DNA of 64,000 nt from Sphingopyxis sp. QXT-31 (GCF_001984035.1 NZ_CP019449.1:3224001-3288000), one strand, 5' to 3'. Counted from the stretch's first letter, positions 23,107-31,670 are shown. Notes: generated by a model from the letters alone, not told the origin. Program-made: numbers and translations.

Positions 23107-23751
23107 TCAGCCAAAGCGGTCCCCGGCTTCGGTGAAGCCATAACCATTGGCCAGGATCACCTCGTCGACGGCTTCATCGGAGTTCAGATAATCGAACTCG
23201 CGCTCGAGCTGCCGGTAGAGCCAGCGCGCCAGATCGCGCAGTGCTTCGCCAATTTCATCCTCCGCATCCGCGGTCATCTCCCGCAACATCGGGTCATCGC
23301 GCTCGACAGCGATCGCCATGCTATATTCGTGATGATATCGGCCGCGGTGCGCGACGACCGACGAAAGCTGATAGAAGTTCCGGCGCTGGACCGCCTGCAA
23401 CGCGCCGGCGATGCGATGAAGCTCGGCGTCTTTTGGCGCATAGCCGCGGATATTCTTCAGCGCGGCCTTGGCGTAGCGATAGACACCCTCGAAGCAGGCA
23501 CCGTCGCCCTGGCTCGCAAAGCCCGAAAACCAGATACAGCTTCGCGCGCGCGTGCCGCCGCCGAACAGGCGGACCCGCTGCGTCGCCAGTTCGACGCCGA
23601 CAAGGTCGCAGATGCGCTCGAAGTCGGCGAAGGCAGCATCGTACCAATCATGATCGAAGCCGCCCTCGCGATACCAAGCGCGGGCCCGATCCTTTGCCGC
23701 CTCGGAAAGCTCTTCGAGACCATATATGGTCGTTTCGACAATCTCGGGCAT
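23107..23751 (-). CDS. Conserved mobile-element protein of unknown function
   Basis: 214 residues, acidic and probably cytoplasmic. Recognisable conserved blocks are IWFSGFASQGDGACFEGVYRYAKAAL, YAPKDAELHRIAGALQAVQRRNFYQL and WLYRQLEREFDYLNSDEAVDEVILANGY. Relatives occur on proteobacterial plasmids and ICEs and are often labelled antitoxin of toxin-antitoxin stability system, a name I see no direct support for here: no toxin gene is adjacent. It is transcribed with the giant methyltransferase/helicase downstream, 91 bp away, and follows a terminator at 23846-23868. Confidence 0.7.
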   Translation of the reverse strand: MPEIVETTIYGLEELSEAAKDRARAWYREGGFDHDWYDAAFADFERICDLVGVELATQRVRLFGGGTRARSCIWFSGFASQGDGACFEGVYRYAKAALKNIRGYAPKDAELHRIAGALQAVQRRNFYQLSSVVAHRGRYHHEYSMAIAVERDDPMLREMTADAEDEIGEALRDLARWLYRQLEREFDYLNSDEAVDEVILANGYGFTEAGDRFG

Positions 23752-23845
23752 CGGCTTGCCTCCTTTGAACGGGTCGAAGAGGTGGGAAAAAGGGAGGCGG
23801 ACATGCCTGCCTTCCCAAACAAGGACCTACCTCCCCAAAAAGGAA

Positions 23846-23868
23846 AAGCCCGGCACAGAGCCGGGCCT
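23846..23868 (-). terminator. Rho-independent terminator (minus strand)
   Basis: Read on the minus strand, GCCCGGC-TCTGT-GCCGGGC (23866-23848) is followed by TTTTCCTTTTT. It would end transcripts from the small gene pair at 23897-24887. The stem is nearly identical to that at 24972-24998. Confidence 0.75.
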
Positions 23869-23896
23869 TTCAGTCGGTTTGTCAGCACTGGATCGA

Positions 23897-24403
23897 TCAG
23901 CGCGGAGGATGTTCGCCCTGAAGCCGGCCAAGAGCTTCTTCAAGGAAACCCGTCGTCGACATCGTGTCGATGTCGTCGGCGGTGATGAAGTTGGCCATGC
24001 CGCCGAAGCCATCGGGGCGCATCTTCGAGCAGGTCCAGGCCATCATCACCTGCAAATGATCGAGTGTCTCCGATCGCCGCACGATGTCCTGGAGGATGGC
24101 CTCATAGCCGAACATCGACACATCGATCTCGAGTTCGGTCGTCCCCGCCTCGCATTCGCCGAGCTCCCTTTCGACCAGTTCGGCGGTGCAGCTTTGAACG
24201 CCCTTGCTTTCCGCAAGCAGCGTCTTCGCCTCATCGACCGACAGGAACAGAAAGTCGTTCGGACCCGCGCTCGCGAAGAAATAGACGTCGTCGCCCATAT
24301 CCTCATGCTCGAAGATTTCGCCAAGGATCCTTCGCTCGAGCACGGTCATGGCCGCGACCGGGACATCGGGCTTGATGACCGTCTGGGAGAAATAGTCAGC
24401 CAT
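23897..24403 (-). CDS. Hypothetical protein, mobile-element type
   Basis: 168 residues from ATG 24403, which overlaps the upstream gene by 8 bp. It is acidic, with no signal peptide or membrane segment. Notable stretches: GEIFEHEDMGDDVYFFASAGPNDFLFLSVDEAKTLL and AWTCSKMRPDGFGGMANFITADDIDTMSTTGFLEEAL. No domain recognised. It forms a two-gene unit with the gene at 24396-24887, bracketed by two near-identical terminators, so the pair is expressed apart from parB and from the helicase operon. Confidence 0.6.
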   Translation of the reverse strand: MADYFSQTVIKPDVPVAAMTVLERRILGEIFEHEDMGDDVYFFASAGPNDFLFLSVDEAKTLLAESKGVQSCTAELVERELGECEAGTTELEIDVSMFGYEAILQDIVRRSETLDHLQVMMAWTCSKMRPDGFGGMANFITADDIDTMSTTGFLEEALGRLQGEHPPR

Positions 24404-24887
24404 GACAGGCCTCCTCCACAGCAGCCGCATCCACCGGTGGGGGATCGCCCTCGACCACCAGCGGCGGCACGACAAAGGCCGCGGCGTCGAAATAGGCGAG
24501 GACCGCCGCGATGCTTCCGCGCTCGTTCACCAGATAGCGGTCGATCATGACGCGGTCGGATTCATCGACCATGTAGGAATCGATCGTGCCCGCACCGCGG
24601 AAGACGATCCGTTCGGCGCTCCATTCGCCGGGATAGCTCCCCGACCAGCGGACAAACGGCAGCCCCTTCTCGGCACAGAAGCTTTCGAGGGCTTCGACCC
24701 GGCCCCAGGCGACCTCATGCGCGTGGAGCGACACCGCCTCGCCGATAGTGCGATGGCCGGGCTCGAAGGATGGACCATCCCATTCGGTCGACAGGCCCTC
24801 CATGGCGATCAGGGCCGCAAGCTCGGCGAAGGTCGATTGGTCGGCATGGCCGCCGATCGTGATCGAAACAGGGACGCGGTCAGCCAT
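24396..24887 (-). CDS. Hypothetical protein, mobile-element type
   Basis: 163 residues from ATG 24887 (MADRVPVSITIGG); an earlier in-frame ATG at 24899 is possible. It starts with a strand-forming segment and continues ALIAMEGLSTEWDGPSFEP, GRVEALESFCAEKGLPFVRWSGSYPGEWSAERIVFRG, which looks like a mixed alpha/beta cytoplasmic protein. No family recognised. Its 3' end overlaps the next gene by 8 bp, suggesting co-translation. It lies downstream of parB beyond a terminator. Confidence 0.6.
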   Translation of the reverse strand: MADRVPVSITIGGHADQSTFAELAALIAMEGLSTEWDGPSFEPGHRTIGEAVSLHAHEVAWGRVEALESFCAEKGLPFVRWSGSYPGEWSAERIVFRGAGTIDSYMVDESDRVMIDRYLVNERGSIAAVLAYFDAAAFVVPPLVVEGDPPPVDAAAVEEACHG

Positions 24888-24971
24888 GACGCCCTCCATG
24901 GTCTGCGCCCGACATCGTCACCGGCGCCAGTTCATTGACAAGATTGGACATTTCAATTCTCCGGAAGAAGG

Positions 24972-24998
24972 AAAGCCCGGCACGCGGCCGGGCTTTTT
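24972..24998 (-). terminator. Hairpin terminator after parB
   Basis: AAAGCCCGGC (24972-24981) and GCCGGGCTTT (24987-24996) form a stem with a 5-base loop. Read on the minus strand the stem is followed by TTTCCTTCTTCC, a moderately U-rich tail; on the plus strand it ends in TTTTT. It lies 40 bp after the parB stop. Confidence 0.65.
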
Positions 24999-25037
24999 AA
25001 GTTTGAGATCGGGCGGGCCTGCCTGGCCCAGCAGCGG

Positions 25038-27149
25038 CTATTCGGCCGCAACCGCATCGCCGCCCGCGACATCGTCATCGAGCGCGTGGGCGAGACCCGG
25101 CGGAAGCGCGTCCAAGGCGTCATCATTCGCCGCAGCCGGAACCGCGGGCTCGAGACCGGGCGTGCGCAGCGGCGCCGGAAGCCAGTCGCTGTCTTCGAGC
25201 AGCCGCTCGGCCTCGCGTGCCATGTCGGCCTTTTTGAGATGGTCGATCATCTGGGCAAAATTGTCGCCCCGCGCTTCGGCGATGTCGGCGAGGATCCGCG
25301 GCTTGGTCACGCTGCGGAAATAGCCGTCGGCCGTCGGACGCCAGCCCGCGCCGAGTACATCGAGCCCCACCGCCTGCGCCAGCACATGGCTGTGCGCGAT
25401 CCGGCGCGCGACGCCATGCGCCGAGATGCGGCCATTGTCATATTTGGGGACGATCTCGGCCTGCGCGTTGACGCAGAGCGACGCACAATGCGCGAACAGC
25501 TTCGTCTGCTCGTCGCCATCAAGCGTCAGCAGATAGTCCCACACCTCCTTGTCCGACTGCGGGAGCCGCTCCTTCCATTGGGCGGCCCGCGCATCGATCG
25601 CCTGTGCCGGACCGCAATCGCGCAAATTGTTGGGCGCGTTCGTGAAATAGACGCGGTTCGGCGACACCTGAACGCAGCTTTCCCTGCTGCTCGAATAGAA
25701 GCAGCCGAGCACGAGGGCATGGAGAACCGAAGCGAAGGCGGTCGCCGGATCCTGCGCGAAGGCGTCCTGAAGCGCGAGCGTGCGCCACGCCGTCAGATCC
25801 GACACGAGCCGATCGGGAAGGGGCCGGAGTGTCTCCACCTCCTCGTCCTCGCCAGCGTCGGCCAACACCGCGGCTTCGCCGCCCGCGTCTGGACCGGCGG
25901 ACCGGGCATCGCCGTCCGCGGCCGAATGCGCTTCGTCTTCGGACGCTTCCGTCTCGGGCTCGTCCTCGGGCTTCACGAATCCACGCTCGACCCGCACCGA
26001 ACCATCGCGGTCGATCGAGACGAAAGCGCCGGCGATCGCCATCTGGGCAGGGTCGAAAAGCTCCGGTCGGTCCGCAAGCGCGCCGAGCTCGGTCTCGACT
26101 GCATCGAGCCGCGCGTGGACCTCGGCCGGAACCTCCGGCGCATCGGCCCATTCCGTGTCGAGTTCCTCGGCTTCGACCTCGAGCGCGGCGACGCGCGCCA
26201 GCTCATCGTCGCTCATCGGGATCACCTCGCGGTCGATTTCGCGGAGGCCGCGCGTGGCGTCCCACGGCAGGTCGATCGAGGTCGTCACCCATTTCCAGCC
26301 TTCGGCCAGGACACGCTCGCCTTCCGCCTTCAGCCGCTCATCGACCAACCGGTCGAGAAGCGCCGGATCGGTGAGCCAGCCGCCGCCATCGGCCTCGAAC
26401 AGGTCGCGAACGACGCTGCCACCGGCTTCGACATAGGCGCCCAGACCCACGAAGCATGTCCGTTTGTCGGCGGCGCGCACGCTGTTCTCGGTCAGCTTTT
26501 GGCGAATATAGGCCGCCGATTTGTTGAAGCTGTGTTCGAGCTGGTCCCACAGCTCTTCCTGGCGCGCATGATCGTCCGACACGGTGAACGCCATGAGCTG
26601 GTCGAGCGTCATCGCATCATCGGCATAGAGGGTGTGGAGCTTCGGCGAGACACCTGCAAGCCTGAGCCGCTGGCGCACCGCGGCCGGAGTGGTGTGGAAG
26701 TGCGCGGCGATTTCCTCGATCCCGGTGTCCTTCTCGACCATCACCAGCATCGCGCGAAACTCATCGAGCGGATGAAGCTGCTCGCGAAAGCTGTTTTCGG
26801 CGAGGCTGTCCTCTTCGGCGAGGATGTCATTGTCGGCGACGCGCACGACGCAGGGGATCGGCGCATCCTTCGCGAGCCTTTTGCGCTTCACCAGCAGTTC
26901 CAGCGCGCGGTGGCGGCGCCCGCCGGCCGGTATCTCGTACCGGCCGGTTTCCTGGCCGTCGGCGCCGAGCAGTGGCCGGACGTTGAGGCTCTGGAGCAGC
27001 CCGCGCCGGTCGATATCGTCGGCGAGCGCATCGATCGACACACCGGCCTTCACACGCCGGACATTGGACTGCGACAGGACCAGCCGGTCGAGCGGGATAT
27101 CGCGCGACGGGCTGAGGGTGATTTTGGCGGCAGTTCTGGCCATGGCCAT
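25038..27149 (-). CDS. ParB/RepB/Spo0J-family partition protein (large, plasmid type)
   Basis: 703 residues from ATG 27149 (an ATG two codons later is equally possible). The N-terminal ParB domain is clear: LSQSNVRRVKAGVSIDALADDI, YEIPAGGRRHRALELL (the GGRRHRA CTP/DNA-binding motif), EEDSLAENSFREQLHPLDEFRAM and a helix-turn-helix (GIEEIAAHFHTTPAAVRQRLRLAGVSPKLH). A long acidic region and a C-terminal domain (YLLTLDGDEQTKLFAHCASLCVNAQAE) follow. No ParA neighbour is visible, so it may act in gene regulation or partition of the element with a distant ParA. parS sites were not identified. Confidence 0.88.
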   Translation of the reverse strand: MAMARTAAKITLSPSRDIPLDRLVLSQSNVRRVKAGVSIDALADDIDRRGLLQSLNVRPLLGADGQETGRYEIPAGGRRHRALELLVKRKRLAKDAPIPCVVRVADNDILAEEDSLAENSFREQLHPLDEFRAMLVMVEKDTGIEEIAAHFHTTPAAVRQRLRLAGVSPKLHTLYADDAMTLDQLMAFTVSDDHARQEELWDQLEHSFNKSAAYIRQKLTENSVRAADKRTCFVGLGAYVEAGGSVVRDLFEADGGGWLTDPALLDRLVDERLKAEGERVLAEGWKWVTTSIDLPWDATRGLREIDREVIPMSDDELARVAALEVEAEELDTEWADAPEVPAEVHARLDAVETELGALADRPELFDPAQMAIAGAFVSIDRDGSVRVERGFVKPEDEPETEASEDEAHSAADGDARSAGPDAGGEAAVLADAGEDEEVETLRPLPDRLVSDLTAWRTLALQDAFAQDPATAFASVLHALVLGCFYSSSRESCVQVSPNRVYFTNAPNNLRDCGPAQAIDARAAQWKERLPQSDKEVWDYLLTLDGDEQTKLFAHCASLCVNAQAEIVPKYDNGRISAHGVARRIAHSHVLAQAVGLDVLGAGWRPTADGYFRSVTKPRILADIAEARGDNFAQMIDHLKKADMAREAERLLEDSDWLPAPLRTPGLEPAVPAAANDDALDALPPGLAHALDDDVAGGDAVAAE

Positions 27150-27246
27150 TCTCCATGACGGGCCGCCGCGAGACACTCTCCCGGCTTCCAAGCCCGTCAC
27201 GAAAAACCGGCCCTCCTCTCCCTTTTTGGGGCCGCCGCAGGCGGAC

Positions 27247-27669
27247 CTATCCGCACCCGGCAATTCGGGAGCCGCGCCCGCTCATCCGCGCCGCCGCTTC
27301 GCGCAAACTCCGCTCGCCGAGCAGGATCGAGCCCGCGCTGCGAGCCGCCGCCGCATATACGGAGAGCGGATGATGCGGTGTGAAGCCGAGGTCGCGCTCG
27401 ATGCCGAGGCCGTAGGGCAACCGGACTGCTTCGAGTTCGGCGAGCGCGAAACTGCCCAGCTCGGGACATCCGAAGCCGAGATCGGCAAGGCCGAACAGGA
27501 TCCCGTCCTCGTCCATCTCGGTCGCGAGCCAGGTCGCCGAGCCCACCGGGTTGAAGAAGCGCACGACGGGTGCCGGGTCGGGTTCGCGCCCGCCGCGCGC
27601 GACGGCGGCGCGATGGGCCGCGTCGTTGGCGCGTAGTCGCGCCGCGAGATCGGGGGTCAGGAGTTTCAT
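27247..27669 (-). CDS. DUF2958 protein
   Basis: 140 residues from ATG 27669. The family pattern is clear: MKLLTPDLAARLRAND at the start, PAPVVRFFNPVGSATWLATEMDEDGILFGLADLGFGCPELGSFAL in the middle and IERDLGFTPHHPLSVYAAAARSAGSI near the end. DUF2958 is a small family on plasmids and integrative elements with no known activity. It is 97 bp upstream of parB in the same direction and probably heads the minus-strand backbone operon. Confidence 0.85.
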   Translation of the reverse strand: MKLLTPDLAARLRANDAAHRAAVARGGREPDPAPVVRFFNPVGSATWLATEMDEDGILFGLADLGFGCPELGSFALAELEAVRLPYGLGIERDLGFTPHHPLSVYAAAARSAGSILLGERSLREAAARMSGRGSRIAGCG

Positions 27670-28155
27670 GCCGCCGCCCTCCCGGCCAGGGTTGGGGCGT
27701 ACACGCCGGTCGGGCGGACGGGCCACGCGAGCGCCAAGTGCGGGAAGAAGGAATGATATGTCATGCAAGGTCTCCGCGGCGGACCGGAGGCAGGGCCACT
27801 CCCGCCTCCTTCGATCCGCTCGCCAGGACCCGTTCCTTCCTCTCGCTCTCTTTCCGGGCGCCGCGCGGCAGCGCCCGGCGAACCGGAAATAGATGCAGAT
27901 CTGGGGCCAATTTTCCGGGACCCGCGCCTTTCCCGTTTCCGGCCAATCGATTAGGACCGGGAAGCGATCGCCATCGCGCAGCAGGGGTTAGGGCAAAAGC
28001 CCGCCTCGCCGAGGGCCGGGACCAGTCGCATAATGTCCCATCTGTCGTCCGTGCCGGAGAGGAACCGGGACCGGCGACCCAGGGAGCGGCTCGCGGGATC
28101 GACGGGTTGGGAACGTGCCGGCGACCGGACGGTCACAGTGAAGCATTTTTGTTTG
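27670..28155. other. 486-bp divergent intergenic region (DUF2958 / LuxR)
   Basis: No convincing gene. It contains a hairpin CCGGGCGC/GCGCCCGG (27854-27861 and 27871-27878) extended by TTTCCGG...CCGGAAA flanks, without a U-run. The promoters of the DUF2958-parB run and of luxR must lie here. Open frames that reach into it (for example from 28033 or 27768) lack family-like sequence in the added part. Confidence 0.45.
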
Positions 28156-28890
28156 ATGGAGGAACTCGCCCTCGAAATTTCCACGGCGACGAATGAGGAC
28201 GGGCTCTTCGAAGCCCTCGCGCGCGCATCGATGCGCCTCGGCTTCGACCATTTCGCGCTCGCCTATGACCGGCGCGGCAATGCCGAGCCGGCATCCCTGC
28301 TGGTTCACAATTACCCCGACGCCTGGGCCAAGGTCTATGTCGGCTTCGATCTCGGCGGTGCCGATCCGGTGCGCCGCGCCGGCGAACGGTCGATGACCGG
28401 TTTCCGCTGGGACGAGATCGAAAGCTATATCCCCCTGACCCGCGGCGACCGGCAAATGCTCCATGTCGGCCGCGAATATGGTCTCGCCGATGGTTATACG
28501 GTGCCGCGCCACCTTCCCGGCGAGGCCAGCGGCGCCTGCTCTTTCGTCCTGCGCCCGCAAAGCGAGCTCCAGGACGATATGCTCCGCATTGCCGAAATTA
28601 TCGGCGCGCTCGCGATCGTCTCGGCACGCCAACTCGTCGGCACCGTACCGCTAAAAAGCCGGGCGACGCTGAGCGAACGGCAGCGCGAATGCGTATTATG
28701 GACAGCTCGCGGCAAGACCGCGGCCGAGGTGGCGGTCATTCTCGGGATCGGTGAAGTGACGGTCGTCCAGCATCTCAAGACGGCGCGCGACCGCTACGAC
28801 GTGCATTGCGGCCAGATGCTGACCCTATGCGCGCTCTTCGACGGCCTCATCGGATTCGGGGACGTTTATGACTGGTGGCACGCGCGCTGA
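28156..28890 (+). CDS. LuxR-family acyl-homoserine-lactone-responsive regulator
   Basis: 244 residues from ATG 28156, the usual LuxR length; an in-frame GTG at 28138 is an alternative. The N-terminal autoinducer-binding domain shows the conserved Trp and Tyr (YPDAWAKVYVGFD), Asp (GADPV), Trp (FRWDEI) and the Gly/Pro segment (GYTVPRHLPGEASGACSF). The C-terminal helix-turn-helix is LSERQRECVLWTARGKTAAEVAVILGIGEVTVVQHLKTARDRY. The matching synthase gene starts at 30181, with a mercury cassette between them. It should bind an acyl-homoserine lactone and control luxI and other targets; no lux box was identified. Confidence 0.85.
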   Translation: MEELALEISTATNEDGLFEALARASMRLGFDHFALAYDRRGNAEPASLLVHNYPDAWAKVYVGFDLGGADPVRRAGERSMTGFRWDEIESYIPLTRGDRQMLHVGREYGLADGYTVPRHLPGEASGACSFVLRPQSELQDDMLRIAEIIGALAIVSARQLVGTVPLKSRATLSERQRECVLWTARGKTAAEVAVILGIGEVTVVQHLKTARDRYDVHCGQMLTLCALFDGLIGFGDVYDWWHAR

Positions 28891-28971
28891 CCGCGTCAAC
28901 GGCGACTTGTCCCCATGTTCAGCATGGAGGCAGGCAGGCCCGGCATGACAGCCGAGGCGAGGGCGTGCCGC

Positions 28972-29196
28972 TCAGTCGCAGCAAGCGCCCTTGCCCCCGA
29001 TCTGGATCGGCGGGCAGGGCGTGGTTCCATAGGAGCAGAACACGCAGCAGTCGCCGGGCTCGGGCCTCAGCACCGCGCCGCAGCCCTTGCAGTCATAGAA
29101 GAACTGACAGGCGTCGGTCGGCATCGTTTCCGTCTCGCGATGGCCGCACTGCGGACAGGTGATCGTCGAACGAAGTTCGGGGCCAGCATCAGACAT
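28972..29196 (-). CDS. GDCCVFCSYG-motif protein linked to mercury resistance
   Basis: 74 residues from ATG 29196, starting inside merT. It has a zinc-ribbon-like pair CPQCGH, then CKGCG, and the family motif GDCCVFCSYGTTPCPP, followed by a Cys-Cys near the end. Small cysteine-rich proteins with this motif are found in mer operons next to merT. A role in binding Hg(II) or in handing it to MerT is plausible but unproven. Confidence 0.75.
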   Translation of the reverse strand: MSDAGPELRSTITCPQCGHRETETMPTDACQFFYDCKGCGAVLRPEPGDCCVFCSYGTTPCPPIQIGGKGACCD

Positions 29197-29539
29197 AATG
29201 ATAGCCCGCCCACAGCAGCGCCGCGCCAAGCAGGAGGCCGGCAAGCGTCAGGATGCGCACCCAGCGGAGCGTGCAGGCACCGCTGGGGCCACAGCGCGCG
29301 GCCGCCCGCTGCTGGCGGAAGAGCAGGAAGGCGCCGAGAATGAGGCATGCCGCCCCGATCAGGAGAAGCGGCGTGCGATAAGGCATGGCCACCATGGCGA
29401 TGCCGCCGAGCCATGCGGCTCCGATCCCCGCGGAGGCCAGAAGGAAGGGCAGCGCGCAACAGGACGCAACGCCGAAAGCCGCGGCGATGCCGGCTAAGGT
29501 GAACGCGCCGGCGTCGATACCCTTGGGTCGATTCTGCAT
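29189..29539 (-). CDS. merT: Mercuric ion transporter MerT
   Basis: 116 residues from ATG 29539. Three hydrophobic segments are visible. The first carries the vicinal cysteines that take Hg(II) from the periplasm (GVASCCALPFLLASAGIGAAW); the cytoplasmic loop has a second cysteine pair (ARCGPSGACTLRW). MerT imports Hg(II) for reduction by MerA. No merA or merP is present in the window, so import alone would not give resistance unless MerA is encoded elsewhere. It is divergent from merR across a MerR-type operator. Confidence 0.85.
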   Translation of the reverse strand: MQNRPKGIDAGAFTLAGIAAAFGVASCCALPFLLASAGIGAAWLGGIAMVAMPYRTPLLLIGAACLILGAFLLFRQQRAAARCGPSGACTLRWVRILTLAGLLLGAALLWAGYHYV

Positions 29540-29571
29540 TGGGATCGGTTCCTTGTGCGGTGTGAGGGAAC

Positions 29572-29602
29572 GCCGTAGCATCTGTAGCAGCTACAGACTC
29601 AA
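29572..29602 (-). promoter_or_regulatory. MerR operator/promoter of merT
   Basis: Minus strand: TTGAGT (29602-29597), 19-bp spacer, TACGGC (29577-29572). The spacer contains the dyad CTGTAGCAGCTACAG (29582-29596). The 19-bp spacer with a central dyad is the classical MerR-activated geometry. merR starts 15 bp away on the other strand, so the same site can repress merR. Confidence 0.75.
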
Positions 29603-29616
29603 GAGGTATTTTTGCG

Positions 29617-30033
29617 ATGGCCGCAACCAGCGCGATGCAGATCGGCGAACTCTCGCGCCGCACAGGCTGCAACATCGAAACGATCCGCTATTATGAGCGG
29701 ATCGGCGTCCTCGACGTTCCGCTCCGGCGCGGTCGCTACCGCAGCTATGGCGAGGAGGATGTAGGGCGCCTCGGCTTCGTGCGCCGGGCCCGTGAGCTTG
29801 GCTTCACCCTCGACGAGGTGCGGGCGCTGCTCCAACTCGCGACTGGAGGCCAGGCTGCCTGCGCCGAGGTGCGCGACGTCGCCTCGTCGCACCTTGCGGA
29901 TGTGCGCGCGAAGATCGCCGATCTCAAGCGGATGGAGCGTGTCCTCGCCGCTTCGGTACGGGCTTGCGAGGCCGGAGACGATCCCGCCTGTCCGCTGCTC
30001 CAGACGCTTCGCGCCGGAACACCGCACGGCTGA
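29617..30033 (+). CDS. merR: MerR mercury-responsive regulator
   Basis: 138 residues. The N-terminus MQIGELSRRTGCNIETIRYYERIGVLDVP is a MerR winged helix. The three Hg(II)-binding cysteines of true MerR are in place: one in GGQAACAEVRD at the start of the dimer helix, and two in RACEAGDDPACPLL. This points to mercury rather than zinc, copper or lead sensing. It is divergent from merT with the operator between them. Confidence 0.85.
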   Translation: MAATSAMQIGELSRRTGCNIETIRYYERIGVLDVPLRRGRYRSYGEEDVGRLGFVRRARELGFTLDEVRALLQLATGGQAACAEVRDVASSHLADVRAKIADLKRMERVLAASVRACEAGDDPACPLLQTLRAGTPHG

Positions 30034-30180
30034 TCGTCCGGATGACGCCCGTGTGACGACGAACCACAGGCTCCGCTACCAAGGGTTCAAGGAATCGCGC
30101 AAATCATCCTCATATCTTGGGATACGCGCAGTCCACCGAAAATGATCTGATTCCCGGCACCAAACAGCCGAGGAATCATC

Positions 30181-30807
30181 ATGATCGACACGACCCCGCG
30201 GGCGCCTGCCGCGCCCGGGAATGCGGCGCTGCGCGCCATGTTCGCCGCGCGCAAAAGCGTCTTTATCGACCTGCTCAAATGGGACCTGCCGGTGCTCGCC
30301 GGCCAATATGAGCTCGACGAGTTCGACACGCCGGCGGCGCGCTACCTCATTCTTCTCGATGCCGATGGCCGTCACCGCGCATCGGCGCGGCTGCTCCCGA
30401 CCGAGGGCGCGCATCTTCTCGGTGAGCATTATGCCCATCTGTGCGCGGGCGAGGTGCCGCGCGGTCCAACCGTCTGCGAGATCAGCCGCTTCTGCCTCGA
30501 CCGCGACCAGGACGCAGCATCGCGCCGCGCCGCGCGCGACCAGCTGGTGACCGCCCTTGCAGAGCATGCGCTGCGCGAAGGCATCACCGATTATACCGGC
30601 GTCGCCGACCTGTGCTGGTTCGATCAGGTACGGGAGTTCGGCTGGAGATGCGAGGCGCTCGTGCCGAAGGCCGCGGATCCGGGCGGGAGATTGATGGCAT
30701 TGCACATCCATATCGACGCGCATGTGCTGGACGACCTCAAGCGCGGCGGCGTCTATGCGCCGCTCTCGCTCCGCCTCGCCGACGACGATGGGGAGGCGGA
30801 AGCATGA
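30181..30807 (+). CDS. Acyl-homoserine-lactone synthase (LuxI family)
   Basis: 208 residues. The family's invariant residues are visible: Arg, Phe and Trp in ARKSVFIDLLKWDLP, two Asp in YELDEFDTP, Arg in ASARLLPT, and Glu and Arg in VCEISRFCLDRD. The enzyme joins S-adenosylmethionine and an acyl-ACP into an N-acyl-homoserine lactone. The next gene, phyH, overlaps by 4 bp, and a gntR gene follows with another 4-bp overlap, so the three are co-expressed. The cognate LuxR is probably the gene at 28156. Confidence 0.9.
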   Translation: MIDTTPRAPAAPGNAALRAMFAARKSVFIDLLKWDLPVLAGQYELDEFDTPAARYLILLDADGRHRASARLLPTEGAHLLGEHYAHLCAGEVPRGPTVCEISRFCLDRDQDAASRRAARDQLVTALAEHALREGITDYTGVADLCWFDQVREFGWRCEALVPKAADPGGRLMALHIHIDAHVLDDLKRGGVYAPLSLRLADDDGEAEA

Positions 30808-31670
30808 CCGGTCTTGCGTCCGATGATCTTGCCCGCGAACTGCGCCGGACAGGATATTGCATCGTCCCCGACCTGATTCCCCCGGATGCGATTGCGGCGC
30901 TCGACGCCGATCTCGATCCGGTCTTCGCCGCGACACCGTTTGGGCGCGGCGACTTCTACGGTCATCGCACCAAAAGATTCGGTGCGCTGATGAAGCGCTC
31001 GGCTTGGGCGCAGGCTCTGGCACTCGAGCCGACAATCCTCGCGGCGGTCGAATCCATTCTCGGCGAGGCCTGTGAGAGCATCCAGCTCAATGTCGCGCAG
31101 GCGATCGAAATCCATCCTGGTGAAATCCGGCAATTCCCGCACCGCGACCATGATATGTGGGCCGGCGAAAAGGGGGCGCATGAATTTCTGGTCAATGTGA
31201 TCTGGCCGCTCACTCCCTTCGCTGCGGACAATGGCGCGACGCACATCTATCCGCACAGCCATGGCGCGGAGGGCATGGCGAAGCCGGACCCTGGCGAACC
31301 GATTGTCGCAGCGTGCGAGCCGGGCGCCGCGATCTGTTTTCTGGGCTCGACCACGCATGGCGCCGGCGCCAATATCACCAACGAGGTGCGTCGCGGCGTC
31401 GTGATCGGCTACAGTCTCGGCTGGCTCAAGCCCTATGAGAATTTGTGGCTCGCCTATCCACCCGAGGTCGCGCGCGGCTTCCCGCCCGAACTCGCCGCGC
31501 TCGCAGGCTACCGCCAGCACCGTCCCAATCTTGGCAATTATGAAGGCCAATGCCCCTCGGTTCTGCTCGGAGGCGAAGTCCCGGAGCATATCGGCGCGGT
31601 CGATGGGCTGCGTCCCGACCAGATGGAGATGCTGGCAGACTTCGCAGCGGCTGAACGGAACGGCGCATGA
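30804..31670 (+). CDS. Phytanoyl-CoA dioxygenase (PhyH) family protein
   Basis: 288 residues from ATG 30804. It is a 2-oxoglutarate/Fe(II) enzyme: IRQFPHRDHDMW provides the H-x-D metal ligands, FLGSTTHGAGANIT the distal His, and the nearby Arg (EVRRGVVIGYS) the 2-oxoglutarate contact. The pairing of luxI with a phyH gene has been reported in sphingomonads. Its substrate is unknown; oxidation of the signal or of an acyl precursor is one possibility. Confidence 0.85.
   Translation: MTGLASDDLARELRRTGYCIVPDLIPPDAIAALDADLDPVFAATPFGRGDFYGHRTKRFGALMKRSAWAQALALEPTILAAVESILGEACESIQLNVAQAIEIHPGEIRQFPHRDHDMWAGEKGAHEFLVNVIWPLTPFAADNGATHIYPHSHGAEGMAKPDPGEPIVAACEPGAAICFLGSTTHGAGANITNEVRRGVVIGYSLGWLKPYENLWLAYPPEVARGFPPELAALAGYRQHRPNLGNYEGQCPSVLLGGEVPEHIGAVDGLRPDQMEMLADFAAAERNGA

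Noticed and set aside
25086..27158. 690-codon open frame on the plus strand
   Set aside because: Antisense to parB; no recognisable domain.
30034..30180. lux box upstream of luxI
   Set aside because: Looked for an 18-20 bp dyad near a -35; only weak partial symmetry (ATCC...GGAT near 30105-30122) was found.
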